In this document: piece after piece, positions 23,222 to 36,405 of the stretch
How the letters are laid out: every line of letters begins with the position of its first letter
Numbering within the stretch: the first letter of the stretch is position 1
From: Planococcus citri
Lineage: Eukaryota > Arthropoda > Insecta > Hemiptera > Pseudococcidae
DNA length: 64,000 nt
Direction of reading: 5' to 3'
Assembly (NCBI RefSeq): GCF_950023065.1
Contig: NC_088679.1
Span: 46,128,001 to 46,192,000 of the forward strand
Notes under the pieces: model-generated
The model's database searches: none
Told to the model about the DNA's origin: nothing
The model's input: the letters and a program-made list of their open reading frames with translations, nothing else
Translations under genes and position numbers: made by a program

Positions 23222-26200
23222 GACAGAAAACATTACATCCATGCAATATTAATATTGTTCAGTTTATTTTTGAGGACATGAAATGAATTAGGTTTAACCC
23301 AATACTTGGTAAAATATGATCAGAATTTGCTTAGAAGTGTGAGGGTGCATATGAAAAGGGACCACTTGACCAAAAGTAAACTTTTCCATGAAAAGCGTCC
23401 AATTGTAAGTTTTCTAGAAAATTTTCTTCAACAAAATGATTTTAGGTATGTCATTTTTCAAATTACTACCTAGTTATTTTGTGCATTTTTCTCATTTTTC
23501 CTCCTATTTTGATTAAAATTTTGAAAAATAAATTGTTTCAAGTTGAGAAAGGTAATTTTGCGTTAGAACATGTGTGTTTTTTTGAAAAGTTTTTAACATT
23601 TTTTTGAGTGTTTTAATTTTTGGAATATTTTTGATTTACTTTTAATTTTCATCGCTTATTTGTTCAGTTAAAAAATATTCACTCTCTTTTTTTTTTTTTT
23701 TTTTTGAAAATTCCAGAGTTTTTATCGTTGATTTTTTTGAATCAAGAGAATGCTAAATTTAAAAAATAAAAATGTTGACTCATTCTCAAATGTTTTTTAT
23801 TCATTATATGGGCATTATTTAATAAAAATAGCGTATTATTGCCCTTAATTTAATGTGCTGTAATTTGATATCCATACTGCCAACATTTTCAAATGTAGGT
23901 AGGTATCTATATTTTCGAATAATTTCATTTTTCAGAGCATAGGTGCATACCTAGACCTACCTTTTTTTCTGAATACTTTCGATGTCCAAAAACAATTTTC
24001 TAAAAGCATAAAATTCATTTGCATCCCTGGCAACGAAATATGTACAAATCTGATCACAATATGGTGACATAGGTAGAGGTACCTCGTATTTACGGCAAAA
24101 AGTTATGCAATTTTAATTACGCCACATGACGAATATTTTTCTGAAGAAAACCCCTATAAGTGTACTCTTGCCTACTACGTATTTCACTAGTAATTTGGAG
24201 GAAAAAATTAGCCACTTTTAATCCTATTTGAATCATCGATTAAGAGTTTTGAATGGATTCGAATTAAACAATGAATTTTAGGGAGTGTCAATTACTTACT
24301 TAATTATTATCATCGATTTTATTGTTTTATTATACAAACACCGATGAAAATAGTGCTGCTAAAATAACAAGTGGGTAACAATTTTTTTCCAACGGTTGCG
24401 TCACAAAACTCTCCTTTAAATTTATTCAGCAATGATGATCAATTTTATTTTTTGATGATATTCCATCGTTTTGAAATCAAACGTGAATTTAGTGTGTTTT
24501 TTTACAAGGATTTTTTTAAGCACAGAATCGACTGGGATTTTTAAAGAAATTATTAAGAATTGTAACAAATTGATATTTTCTAAAGTCTTATTTTAAATAA
24601 TTTTCAAACTATGTAGGTATCTATATATGTAAGTAGTTACCTATTTTTTAATCAACTTGCAACTCAGTTTTTCATCCAGCTAAACTGCAACTTTTCTAGA
24701 GTCATTTCATTTCTTGCTGAAAGTAGATGTATTGGGAGCTTAGAATAAAAATTATTTTAAAATTTCAATTTTACTGGTACCAACCTTGACTTCGTATGAT
24801 ACTAAAATAAGAGGAATAATTTTACCATCAAAATAAGCAACTTATAAATAGTAGGAAGGGTATGATTTTTTTTTTGTTGTTTCCAAAATAATAATTTCCA
24901 ACAAAATAGTTCAAAAGGAAATACTCGTAAGTTAATTCAATGGTAGGTATTACACGTGAATATTATTTTCACAGAAAAAACTGTGCTATAGTTGAAAGTT
25001 TGGCTGCTTAACATTAAATTCATCATGTGTGCAAAAGTATACGTACGTTTATACCTTCGTACATTGCTCCAACCATAATATTTTTTACACGTACATAAAT
25101 GTTGATTAAACCAACAGCTTGTTAATTCTACATACAAAAACCAACCAAGTAAATCTGCAATTTTTGTTAATAATTTTTGGCTATGTACCTACCTCACTAT
25201 AAATACATACCTAGAGCAGATCTTCATTCAAAAAATATGTAAACGTAACATGCTTAGCTACGCAAAATTACGCATAAATTACAATTAGTCTGGCCGGTGT
25301 GGTGTTTCATTGAAAACAATGAACAAAGGTTACTTCCTTACATCCTCCGCGACCACAAAATCTGCAAATATTTCTGCAACAAGTTAACAGAATCACGTAA
25401 AAATTTGGATCGCGTGCATCGCACTAATTAATCCTCGTATACTAATACAATATGTTTATTACAGTGTTATCGTTCTGCTTTAGTAATTTTTCAACGACAG
25501 AGTTTTTTCTCTCTGTATTGAATGCTTGTACAAGTTTCTATATCCTATGATCAAGTGGACGAGACGTAGGTACCTATGGGTAAAAATTCCATTAAAAGGA
25601 TTTTTTCGTATTTTCATTGAAGTTTTGAAATCGCAACCAAATCAGCTGGTTTTTAATTCGCCATCATGTATTTGTATTGCTGATTATCGACATAATGTAT
25701 TGTCGCAATAAGTTTCGTATATGTGGTTTAATTAGCGAATTTTTTCTTATTGTTGTTGAAGTTGAGCATACCGATTATCGCTGATTCGTTAATAAGAAGT
25801 ACGTTTCGGGGTTTTGAAGTATGTCAACTTGAAAGCTGTACCCTCAGTTGAAAGCTCGAAACTATATTTACATATAAATATATCTCGACAGATACTTGAT
25901 AACAATACGGCGAATTTTTTTCATCCGAATTATCTTCTTGTTATCTTGAAAAATACGATGCGCTGCGAAGGTAAATTTGAGGGGCCATTTCAGGTGTTTA
26001 CTCAAGTAAAATATATTGTAAGTGTGACTTTAAGACAAAAAATGAATACATTCAAAAAAAAAACGTCTAGGTATACTTGGAAATTGAAATGAAACTGTGT
26101 AATGTCAATTTGTTATTCGTAACCATGTCTCTAATAAATTATGCGAGAAATGGGCAAAATGGAAAAAATTATCTTTAAAATTTACGATTACTCGGATTTA

Positions 26201-27080
26201 GTCCCTGTATGTGTTTATATAAGCTAATCTCAGCACGATATAATTTTAACAATAAATTAATTTAATTGTTAAAAAAATAGTTTTAAATCCATTGTATTTT
26301 CGAGTAAAATTACGAAATTGAAAAAAATTTGTTGCGTGTAAATTAACGTGATCTGTGTACGAGGTCGTTAAAATTAATAGTTCAAAAATATGATCTCATT
26401 ATGGTTCCACCAGAAGGGGAAGCCGAAGCAGACATGTCGCATGAAAATGTTAACAATAGCTGAGAAGCAGAAGCAGGTTACCGGTAGTTGAAATATTTAG
26501 CAGGATTTTATTGTTAAAATTTTGGCCGACATTAAGGAGGTCAAGGAGAAGAGGCGTTATGATGGAAATCTGAATTCCCAAATATGCTGCTGGTTTTTTC
26601 AGGTTATGTACCTAAACATAGGTAAATTTTAGGTGAAAAAAAATCCCAGCAGGTGGTGCGTAGGAGGTATATAATGCACCACCTACTTATACTGAAGTGA
26701 AAGGGCACAAACTTCAATGTACTGTGATGAAAAGTTATTGGGTAAATTAAATGGATACCTACCTTTCAGCTATTTCTCACAAATACTCAAGTAGGTACTC
26801 ATTGATGTAAGCTCTATCTTCGATTTATCGAAAAAATGGCCGAATAATTAAAAATTAGGTAGGTAGGTATAGAAAAATATTTCGTAAATTCAATTTTCAA
26901 GCAAATTTTTAGGTAATTTTATTTGTGACTCGCTGGCAAATTTAAACCCATACAGCTCTATCAACTTTGAAGATGATAGACTATTATCGTGTTGTTATTG
27001 AACTTTGTTGCTTATCTTTGGAAATTACATCAGATGATCAGAATCAGCAATAATATTAAAATTTTTCATCATAGTGTGCA
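23222..27080. other. gene-free stretch
   Basis: No convincing gene. A T run lies at 23687-23705. A short protein-like fragment at about 26410-26620 is listed separately. Confidence 0.5.
26410..26620 (+). pseudogene. possible decayed coding fragment, unknown
   Basis: Compositionally unlike its AT-rich surroundings. One frame reads MVPPEGEAEADMSHENVNNS before a stop. Another reads KMLTIAEKQKQVTGS, then stops, then DFIVKILADIKEVKEKRRYD and on into NLNSQ. The charged, helix-like composition hints at an old coding sequence, perhaps from a transposon, but I cannot name a family and chance is possible. Confidence 0.2.
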
Positions 27081-27223
27081 TAGTTTTTCAATTTTTTAAA
27101 TTGATAGGTAGGTAGTTTAGATATATAGAGATCTAAAAACCAAAAAAATGTTCTCCTAGTTTTTCAATTTTTTAAATTGATAGGTAGTTTAGATAGAGAT
27201 CTAAAAACCAAAAAATGTTCTCC
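27081..27223 (+). repeat. about 70-bp tandem duplication
   Basis: 27081-27156 and 27157-27223 both run from TAGTTTTTCAATTTTTTAAA through GAGATCTAAAAACCAAAAA to ATGTTCTCC. The first copy carries a few extra GGTA, TATA and A units. Non-coding. Confidence 0.85.
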
Positions 27224-28510
27224 AAATGCATTGTTTTTGTAGTGAGTATTAGACCGTCAAAATGCCAAAAATGTTATTTTTGCCCAATTTCGATGTCAAA
27301 TTATGGTGCTCTCGTCATTCTACGACCAAAAACAATTTTAAATTCAAAATCTACGTTATTTTTCAAGAAAACAATACTTTTTGTTTTTTACATTTTCAAC
27401 TTACATTTACCATAAAACGCGTAAAAAATTTCCAATCAGTATATTTTAAAATTGTGTATTTACTCGAGCATGGTTTTGTTTGAGATGGCATAAAGTTGAG
27501 CTCATTGAACCTTTTTGAAGATAGGTATGAACTATGAAGTGTTTTCTGACCTGGACCCATTTTTTTATGTGGATTGAGAAGTTGAAAAATTTCTAAAAAA
27601 CAGCCATTTTTGTGACTTTGCATCAACTTTTTGAGAGAAAAAAAAAGATGTCACATACCTTTAACGATGATTAAAAGTGTTACCTACATTATATTAGCAG
27701 GTTAGGACTGTAGGACAAATTTTTCGTTGCGCAGCGTTATTTTTCCATAAAATACGGTACTCATATTTAATGACGCAAAGAATTATTTATATCTATGTCT
27801 CACGAAAATTGAATTTCTATAGACCAGGTAATAGGTGACAATATTGTCAATATTGACAATCATTATTGGAATTTTTTTCCTCTCAATGAGACCGCTTGGG
27901 TAAAGAATGATCCCTGCACTTGAACTCCTTTTTGCATGTGTGAACTTGACTTACTATACCTATTTTTTTTATCATCGTCATTGTTTGTATTTTTCACAAG
28001 TTATTGCCAAATAATCAAATTCAACAACTTTTATTTTTTTACTAAATAAATTTATCACGTGGTAGAGAAACCTCTAGGAAAAAATGATATCATATGTATT
28101 AGTGGATCGCAACGCAGGAAGCTCGTAGGTATCAGAAGAAATATCAAGTCAAGATTCGAAATAATCACTCCTGAAACTGCAGTAAACCGTATGTCACACA
28201 GATGTTTCCTTTTTTAATGATTTTTATTTAATTTTTTCATATGATCAAAATTTGAGAGCTGAGGAGAGGCACACCGCACCGTGTCCATTATAAGAATTTG
28301 TAGGCATTTTCAATTTCGCATATTTTCAAAAAATTAGTCTCCGTATGAGAGCAGGGATAAATTTCAAACTACTGAAAAAGATTTTTGAAGGCGCTGATTC
28401 TGATTTTTAAAACCAATTGATCACGACCTGCTTCGGAACAAGTTGGAGCTTTATTGTCTGATCTGATCAAGTCTTATCATCCGGACCATGGTTTTTAGCA
28501 TATACAGTAG
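27224..28510. other. gene-free stretch
   Basis: No gene recognised. Around 27838-27862 TGACAATATTGTCAATATTGACA forms short overlapping palindromes. Confidence 0.5.
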
Positions 28511-28865
28511 TATTGTCTGTCCGGTTGTCTTATTGGCCCATGTCCCTGGACTGTAAAGGTCACTCTTACCTGTCTGGCCTCTCAAGATCGTCAGTCCGCT
28601 TGTCAAACCTTTTTAAGGTCTCTGACCCGCCAGTATGACTTCCCAAGATCGTCTGCCCGTCAATCTTGCCTCTCAAGGTCATTGACCCGAGTGCCCGGCT
28701 TCTTAAGGTCATTGACCTACCTGTCTATCTCTCATGGCCGTCTGTCTGCTTGTTTTGCCTGGCTTCCTGAGGTCGTCTATCTTCCTATCCAGGCTCTTAA
28801 GGGTCATTGACCCGTTTGTCTGGTCTCTCAAGGTCGTCTGTCTACTTGTCGGGTTTCTCAGCAAA
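28511..28865 (+). repeat. degenerate 30-bp minisatellite
   Basis: The anchor AAGGTC or AAGATC recurs at about 28556, 28584, 28615, 28645, 28675, 28705, 28734, 28769, 28799 and 28830, that is every 28 to 35 bp and mostly 30. The unit resembles CTCAAGGTCGTCTGTC followed by CGCTTGTCTGGCT, with alternating GTCTGTC and ATTGACCC variants. It is richer in G and C than the flanks. Because 30 is a multiple of three, open frames on the minus strand show a repeating TSRQT(T/A)(L/M)RD peptide. I take this as a repeat artefact but cannot exclude a relic coding repeat. Confidence 0.8.
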
Positions 28866-29425
28866 TGAAGGAATTTTGTTTCGTTCTTATAAGTCAGATT
28901 TGGTACCTGAAAGTCCACTTTAATTCACATAAAAATTCCAAAGATTAGTAGGTAATTTTTTTCAAGTTTTCAAAAGTCTAGCATAATTTCTTCAATCGAA
29001 TGAAATATTTTTAATGTTCTTAAAAGTCACATCGAATTGTATTGTGAAATCAGATAAATGCTTATAACATAATATCTAGTAAATTGATCTTTTTTTTTAA
29101 AAAAGTTTTTAAAGGTCTGATATAAATTAAAATGTCATAGAATATGACATTATACGTATCAACATGCCAGAAATTCGTCATTTTTGTTTTTTTAAAGTCT
29201 CACAAATGACGAGGATTTATCACATATTTTTTCTATTTTTTCAAATGTCAGCTTCTGTGAAAATCAATCGATTTTCTTTAAAGTTTTTGAAAGTCCGATA
29301 CATGTCAAAAGTATTCCTCCATCCAAAATTTTAAGTGCTAAAAATTCATTTTTCAAAGTTTGGAACATTTTTTTAAAATCTGGGTCTTTTAGAGGAAAAA
29401 TAAAAATTTAATCTTACTATATCCT
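28866..29425. other. gene-free stretch
   Basis: No gene or clear repeat is recognised. Confidence 0.5.
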
Positions 29426-29700
29426 AGAAAGCTAAAATTTACTCTATGTTTGATCAGTCAAATCGATTGGAAGCAGTTTCGGTTCTGGGGCCTCCAGAAA
29501 ATTGCTGAAAATTATATTTTTTTTATGAAACTATACTACTGTGTAGTACCTAGGTTTATAATATTTCAGTTGAGCGAAATTTTATGGCAATTAGTTCTAA
29601 AAATTTTGTGGAGGCTCCAGAACAGCTCGAAACCGCTTCCAATCGATTTGGCTGATTCAAAATAGAATACTCACCAAATTTTAGTTTTCTAGTTCAAGTT
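29426..29700. mobile_element. small palindromic copy of foldback family A
   Basis: Left arm about 29426-29505 (CTAGAAAGCTAAAATTTACT ... AAATCGATTGGAAGCAGTTT ... GGCCTCCAGAAAA) and right arm about 29608-29697 (GGAGGCTCCAGAAC ... GCTTCCAATCGATTTGGCTG ... TTTTAGTTTTCTAG) are inverted copies. The words match the interior of the 4648-6308 element. Diverged, so older than that copy. Confidence 0.6.
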
Positions 29701-30720
29701 AGTAAAATTTTGATTATCCTCCTTCTTCCTTTCAGCCTAAATTATATTTTTGAAAATTATCAAAATCATTTGGAATTTTGGCTAGTATATTTTTTTTTCT
29801 GTTTGGACTCAACATTTTCCCTTTGTCTGTGGTTCGGCTTGGATTTAATCCAAAACTATACTTTGAATAAATCTGGTACTAAATACATTTTCAACTGGTC
29901 ACTCTCACTCATAATATTTTATTCTGGTTTCTCACGTGCTCCTAATTCCATATGCGTTATGCCACCATTACTGCAACACGCAGGTGAAACTTTTAGCCTA
30001 ATCTAGCAGCGTTAGGCTACGAACTTACTTATAAATGACCCGTATTACACTTAACTACATTAAAAATAAATATTGCCAAAAATTATAATTTTATAATAAC
30101 TTACCTATTCAGGTGTGATTTTTATTTATATATAGCCGTGTTAATGTTTCATTATTTTTTTCTTGTACCTAATTATATTCATCAATTTAGACAAATTGTG
30201 CACCTATTTAAAATTTAAATTCATTTCGAAGAAATAAAATCATCGACATTTTAAGATGGAAAACTCATTATTTTCGCATCGGTAGAATATTTTTCTTGGC
30301 AAATGGTATTCCCAAGTAAGTATTCAAATTGAAAACAATTTCATACTTACGATGTCGATTCGTTCAGTAGGTGAAATTTCTAAAACACTACCTTTTTTCC
30401 AGCTTGACAACTCGATTAAGACGAACTTAACCTTGTTAGTAATGAATCGACACATGCACTAACTTTTTACTTTTTGTGTAAACGTTCTTGTAATAAAATT
30501 TTAACGATAACGAGTCGCGTAAAAGTCGGACAAACGTATGAAAATATTTCAATGTATCATCATCGATATACCCATCGTTTACCAATTAGAAAGACTAATT
30601 AAGTATCTTTTTGAACGACCACTCGGCCATAGTTCATTAGTTTTCATCACTTTCCCTTCGGATCAGCTGTTAGGACAGTCGAAAAGTCAGAAAACTTTCA
30701 TTTTCGCAGCTACGAAAAAA
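29701..30720. other. gene-free stretch
   Basis: Only low-complexity open frames, for example a phenylalanine-rich frame at 29710-30006. No gene recognised. Confidence 0.5.
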
Positions 30721-31038
30721 TCCTGAAAGGAAAAACGCGTGCGCGCGCAGACGTAACGTAAACCTGTTAAAAACGAACGAAATATTGACTCCGAGCTCCT
30801 CCGCCACCGCGACTGCACTGTGCACTGTGGCCCGATTGGCGTGCAACTTTACGAAGCAGGGTGTGATTTTAACACATGGTTGGCAATGTTAAAAGGCTAA
30901 ACAAGATACGGAGATGTTAATGCGCTACGGTTATAATAATTTGCAAGTGTGAGAGACAGAGAACTGGTAGAAGGGATAACAAAAGAAGAGGACAGAACGA
31001 TTCAGTGAGAGTCTCTAGTTTGATGGTTCTATGTACAG
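30721..31038 (+). promoter_or_regulatory. candidate promoter and non-coding first exon
   Basis: This block is clearly richer in GC and CpG than its surroundings (GCGTGCGCGCGCAGACG near 30739, CTCCGCCACCGCGACTG near 30798). An initiator-like TCAGT lies at 31002-31006, and a strong splice-donor-like ATGTACAG/GTAAGTAAA follows with the GT at 31039-31040. It could be the promoter and untranslated first exon of a gene lying to the right, possibly the UNC-93 gene 25 kb away. There is no coding sequence to confirm it. Confidence 0.3.
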
Positions 31039-34000
31039 GTAAGTAAATTGCACTGTACTTACGCCGTGCAGACAGTTGCGATCAAACCATTGCAAGTGTT
31101 CGTGGGTCTGACGCGCATTCGCGAAACTTACCTTTTTTTTTTGTCAAATAATCGTGTGTATTAAATTTTTTCAATTTTTTCTCGTTTTAAAAATTCGTTC
31201 GTAAATTTTTGCGCGTTGTTATATATATTTTTTTAATGTAGAATTTTTCCCAACGATTTATGTACTATTTAATTTGCTGTAATTCGGTTGTTATTTGTTC
31301 GGATGATAATTAAGTATTTCGATTTTTCGGTTTTCTTGGTTCGAATAATTTAGGTGTTGAATTTTTCGCAAGCTTTATTTTCGTGTCGCGTAATTCCCGA
31401 ATTTATTTTTCGATTTTGTCTTCTTGTACCGTCAATACACAAAAGCCTGGATATCGATACACCATCGTAAGTACCTACCTTACCTAGCTACCTACTTAAT
31501 TTTTCCACCTTTTTTTCAAAGTTTTATTTTACTTTTCACCGGTATTACAAGTTTTCCCGTTAAATTCCCATAAAGTTTCGTATTCTTGACGTCAAACGTC
31601 TGTGAAAAGCGTTGCAGTTGGATTTTCTCGTACTGACAGATCAGGTTGTTGACATTTAGATGCGTGATGGTGATATTCGGTTATCGGGTTCTTATTATTC
31701 CAAGTTAGATACCTACTCGTTCATCGTTCTTATGTGTACGCTGATTACGATCTAAAAAATCTATTATGCTTATGCACATGCAATAGTTGAGCAAGTGATG
31801 ATTCGATGAAAATATCGTGCTTTTCGTAACTTATTACTATGCGTTGTTGAAAGGTTAGAAAATTTTCCATTTTGAGTTACCGAATAACGCGTTTATGAGC
31901 TCGGGTGTTTTTCTCGTCAATGTGATTTTTGCGGTATTAGACACGTTTTCACATTTACGTACCTACCATATCAATTTTATTTGCAGGAGTTCGCGAGGAA
32001 AATATGTTTTTCGACTACAGTCGTGCAAAGTAGGTGACTAAATGTTGAAATTTTTTGACTCTGTGTCAACCATATTCATACTCGTAATTATAGCCGCAGT
32101 TTGGACGTTTTAAAAGTAGGATTAACCCATGTAGGTAAGCAGAAAATATTCTCTAACTGGTGTGCTCGTAGTATTAAAAATTTTGTGTATCGTAATGTTG
32201 ATATACATATTTTCAGAGGAAGGAAATTAAGTTTTTTTAATCCAAATAGGTACTAAATGAAGACTGTGGCAATTTTTTTAGTTTTGAAGTCACCAATTGT
32301 TCCAAAATCCTGTCCTCTTCAGTCCAGTTTTTTTTTTAATTTTTGAGAGTAAAAAGTGGTAATTTTTCAAGCATTTTTGCACTCTTGTTTCACTGGGACA
32401 AATGCCGATTACACACCTACGATCAGCTTGTTTTAAAATTGTAAAAAAAAAACTTGAAAATTTTTCAAAATTTTGCACTCTTTCTTCACTTGACCACTTC
32501 ATTTTTTCATCTTTTTTTGAAAGGAAGGCGTCTTTTTTTTTCTTTTCAAGCCTAAATTATCGATACCTACCTATATTCGTACACTATTTGTTCGAAATAC
32601 TATCTCTCCAGACAAATTTCAGTCACTGAAGTCCCTCCTTTTTAAAAAAAAAGATAAATTAATGGCAATATAATTATTTGGTTTCTGCAAGGGAAAATCC
32701 ACGAATAATATTTGATCAAAATGCCATTTACTTTGATCTGTTTAGACGTTTTTCTCTCGACGGCTCTGTTTATGCAGCACCTGTATTAGGTAAATGATCT
32801 CTGTATAGTCATAACTCATAAAATTAATTTTGGAAACATTTGACTGAAAATGACCTGAATTTTGTCCTCACACGTGTAAACCCTTGATTTTAAATTTATT
32901 TATCCAAATTCACAAGAAAAACTTACTTTCCTACTTATCTGATTTCCACTATTTTTCTCAATTTTTGATACCCATGTTTGGAAAAAATTGGAAGACCTCT
33001 GAGAAAACCCAAATAAATGCCATGAAATTAATTTTTTTGTTTCATTTTGACTTTTGAATAACGTTGTGATAACATTTTTTTCATTTTTGCCCATTGTGAA
33101 GTTTTTAAATTAAGTATATTATTTTCACACTTTCTTACGTGTTTCTCACTCCTTCTTCTTCAACTAGAAACCTTATGCATCAGATAAATTAATGAAATTT
33201 CATACTTACCTCACTGTCAACTTTGAAATGTGGAAGGAGGGAGGGCAAGTAGGTAGGAATATTCAACATTCAATTTGATATTCAGATTCATCGAATAAGT
33301 AGGTATGCAACGAATCTAAAAAGTTGAAGTTTGGATGAGATTTGAAAAATGAAAGCTCATTCTCACGCTTTTCGTTAAAATATTGTTCAAGTTCGGAATT
33401 TGTTTTATTAGACTTGTTTCATTATTTTAATGAACGCTTTAAATAATACAAAAATTGTGCATTAATTTTTTGTGATTTTTCACTGGTAAAAGCAAGAAGG
33501 ATAGGGAGGGTTGTCTCAGTTTTCCAATTTCAAATCCCAAGTTATTAGATCAGTCACAGACAAGTAGTTTTATTTTCACATTCAGATTCATTCGTGATCG
33601 TTTCGTGTTGCTGGTAATATTGATACGGTTTGCTGAGATACTCGTAAGTCGTAATACGTAGTCTATTGATAATAATTTCGACATTTTCATTGCCGGATTT
33701 GAAGTACACACTACACAGCTATTACCGAGCTATACAGTACGTATTCAATGAACAACTTGTCGCAGAATGCACTCACCTACATGCGTCGATGTTTACCAGA
33801 AAAAAATAAACGTATATATTTTACAATAGCTAATTGAATTTTATCGGTTCGAAAACAAAGTCGTTGGGTATATCAAATACTTTACTTCCTTATCGCAGCT
33901 GCCAATAAATAAATCGGTAAATAATGCTCGAATATGTTTATAAATATTCGTTTTAAACAATTCTACAAAATCCATGATTATGCATGGTGGGGTGTAACTG

Positions 34001-36060
34001 TAAAGTATAGTTTCGATTCTTCGTTCAATGCTCCTCTATTGTCATTTTACAATCGATTTCAATCGATTATTTTCAAAAGTGGTGAAAAAAAAGAAATCTT
34101 GAATTAAGTAGGTATATTCGAAAATGAGTTTTCAAATAATCTATTGTTCTTTTATAACCCAATGCAGGCCACTGCCACAGGCATAAGATTTGATACCTTC
34201 ACCTACCTACGTACTTTTACATGCACAAAATAATCAGATTTAAGATTGATGCATCGCGAATTATTCACGACTTAATTATTCTTGCATCGAGATAAATATC
34301 ACGTTAATATATTTTTCCTGAGAAATCCGTCACCAAAAATAAAGTTTTTCGATTCTTTTACGTGAAAATTTTGAAAACAATAAAACACAATCGCATCGAA
34401 TATCTTAATTTTCCATTTTTAGTTTGAAATGTTGCCATACAGCCAATACTTAATGTGGCTTTGGTTTATTACAGGCGATTATCATGGATTAGTATTCGTC
34501 GTCGCGAAGCTATTATTGCACAGTAAATCTCAAATTGGAAATTTTCCTATTTTCTTTTTCAAGAACAAGACAAATTGTTTTTCCCCAAATATAAGTACCT
34601 ACACTGCGTAATGAAATAATTACCTATTTTTGTCGAATGTCTTTTGTACTTTTTTGGATGAAACTTGCTTCAAAGTTGCAGATTTAAGGCACTGATATGC
34701 GCAGAGATTTTGGTAAATAGCTACAACCGTAGACCTACTACGTTGACGAAATGTCATAAACATTCGTTTATCTGTGTATGTAGGTACGTTTTTTTTCTTG
34801 CGCATAATTAAGCTATTTACAAAACTTACGTAAAAATTCAACTTTTAACCTATATTACCTAATATTGCAATTTTTGACATTCATGAGAAAAGAACCGTTA
34901 TCAAGTATTGACATTTTTTCGAGTTGTGAGCAATCCTGTAATTAGCGAATTACAGGCTACGAAGAAAATAAATGGTACCTAATTAAGATTTCGCAAAAGG
35001 AATCACGAATCAATAGATTATTTTTAATTTATTCAATAGAGAGATACTATGAGTAAAATTTGACTGTAAATTTAGGTAAGCGAAACAAAAAAATTGATGC
35101 GAATGATCATAAGAGTATAAATACCTATTACCTATCAATTTAATTATGCATTATGTTAAAAATAACATACTATATAGGTACCTAGTATAGCTACTCGTAA
35201 GAATTGTGAAACGGCCACCGGCTTGGGTTTTAAAATTAACCAATCGAGGTTCATCTTGGTGGTTCAAAACCTCTGTGACAGGATTGTCAGATCACTAAAT
35301 CATCCCTAACTCCTCCAAAAAGGATGGAATTGAAATGTTTGTTGAAAAGCTTTATCTTTGGCAGTTTTCATGAAACCGTAAACAAAACTCGTCTGAATTT
35401 TGTTTAGCTCGGATTAAACACTGACACAAAAATTTTCGAATGAAAGATAACCTGGAAGGAGGGGCCGAGAAGATGATATTTAATTTCCAGTACAGGTAGG
35501 TACGCGTAAAGTATGTACATCGATGATCATGAGTCAACGAGTAACAAAAGAGACGTAATTAGTATCTTTCAAATCGTCTTTCTCAGAAGTTTGCCTCATT
35601 TGTGTTCTTTTCCATTCATATGTCACACTTTGAACACATTCGATTAGGTATCTTTAAATGCCGTGCAGAAATTATGTTTATGTGTTTACGTCTTTTTACT
35701 GATCTGCTCGTTCATTGAAAATTATTTCTCGAAATTCGTGGTTTTAGCCCTGGAGTGATTTCATACGCATACTTACCTGCACTGCATTCTATTCTTTCAT
35801 TTCTTGGAATTTTTTTTTGCGAATTTTTGGGAGTGTTCCAATCCTACGTTTTCAAGGAGAAATACCTACCTAAAACCTTTTATTTCTGGTACGCGTCGTA
35901 ACATAAAATGTACAATTCCGTATCTCATAATACATTTGGAAATTAGGTGAACCGAAAGTTTATCGATACACTAATTCTAACTCCTCGTAACCCACAAGCA
36001 AAAAATTTTTCAGCTCTGAAATCTAACTGAAAATTATGAAATGATAGAATTTACAACAGC
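31039..36060. other. gene-free stretch
   Basis: No exon or repeat is convincingly recognised. If the donor at 31039 is real, this is intron. Confidence 0.45.
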
Positions 36061-36405
36061 TTTAATGCATTTCCAATTGGCTCATCAGATTGAAATATTG
36101 AGCAAAATTTTATGGAAATTTCAACTCTTGAAAATCTGCTGGGGAAGCTCCATGAACAGCTCAAAACGGCTCAAATTCGTTTACAGTTGATTCGATGGAT
36201 CAAAAATAAGCTCCATACCAAATTTTTGGTTTCCAGGTGATTTTGGCCAAATTGTGTTTTTTTCGTATTTTTGGCCCATCAATTTTCAAAAATTCACCAA
36301 AAATTGAAAAATGCACTTGAGCTTCTGAAATTTTGGCTGTTGATTCATTTTTGTGTTTGCTTTCGATTTAGTTTTGTACGATTCAAAAAATTTTCTGTCG
36401 TATAC
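36061..36405 (+). mobile_element. half copy of foldback family A
   Basis: Matches the reverse complement of the left arm of the 4648-6308 element in the same order: CAACTCTTGAAAATCTGCTG, ACAGCTCAAAACGGCTCAAA, AATTCACCAAAAATTG, a CTTGAGCTTCTGAAATTTTG block, and GTTTTGTACGATTCAAAAAA. Only one arm is present. A run of ten C follows at 36426-36435. Confidence 0.6.

Noticed and set aside
29710..30006. 98-codon hydrophobic open frame as a membrane protein
   Set aside because: Phenylalanine/leucine-rich translation of AT-rich DNA with no family similarity or gene context.
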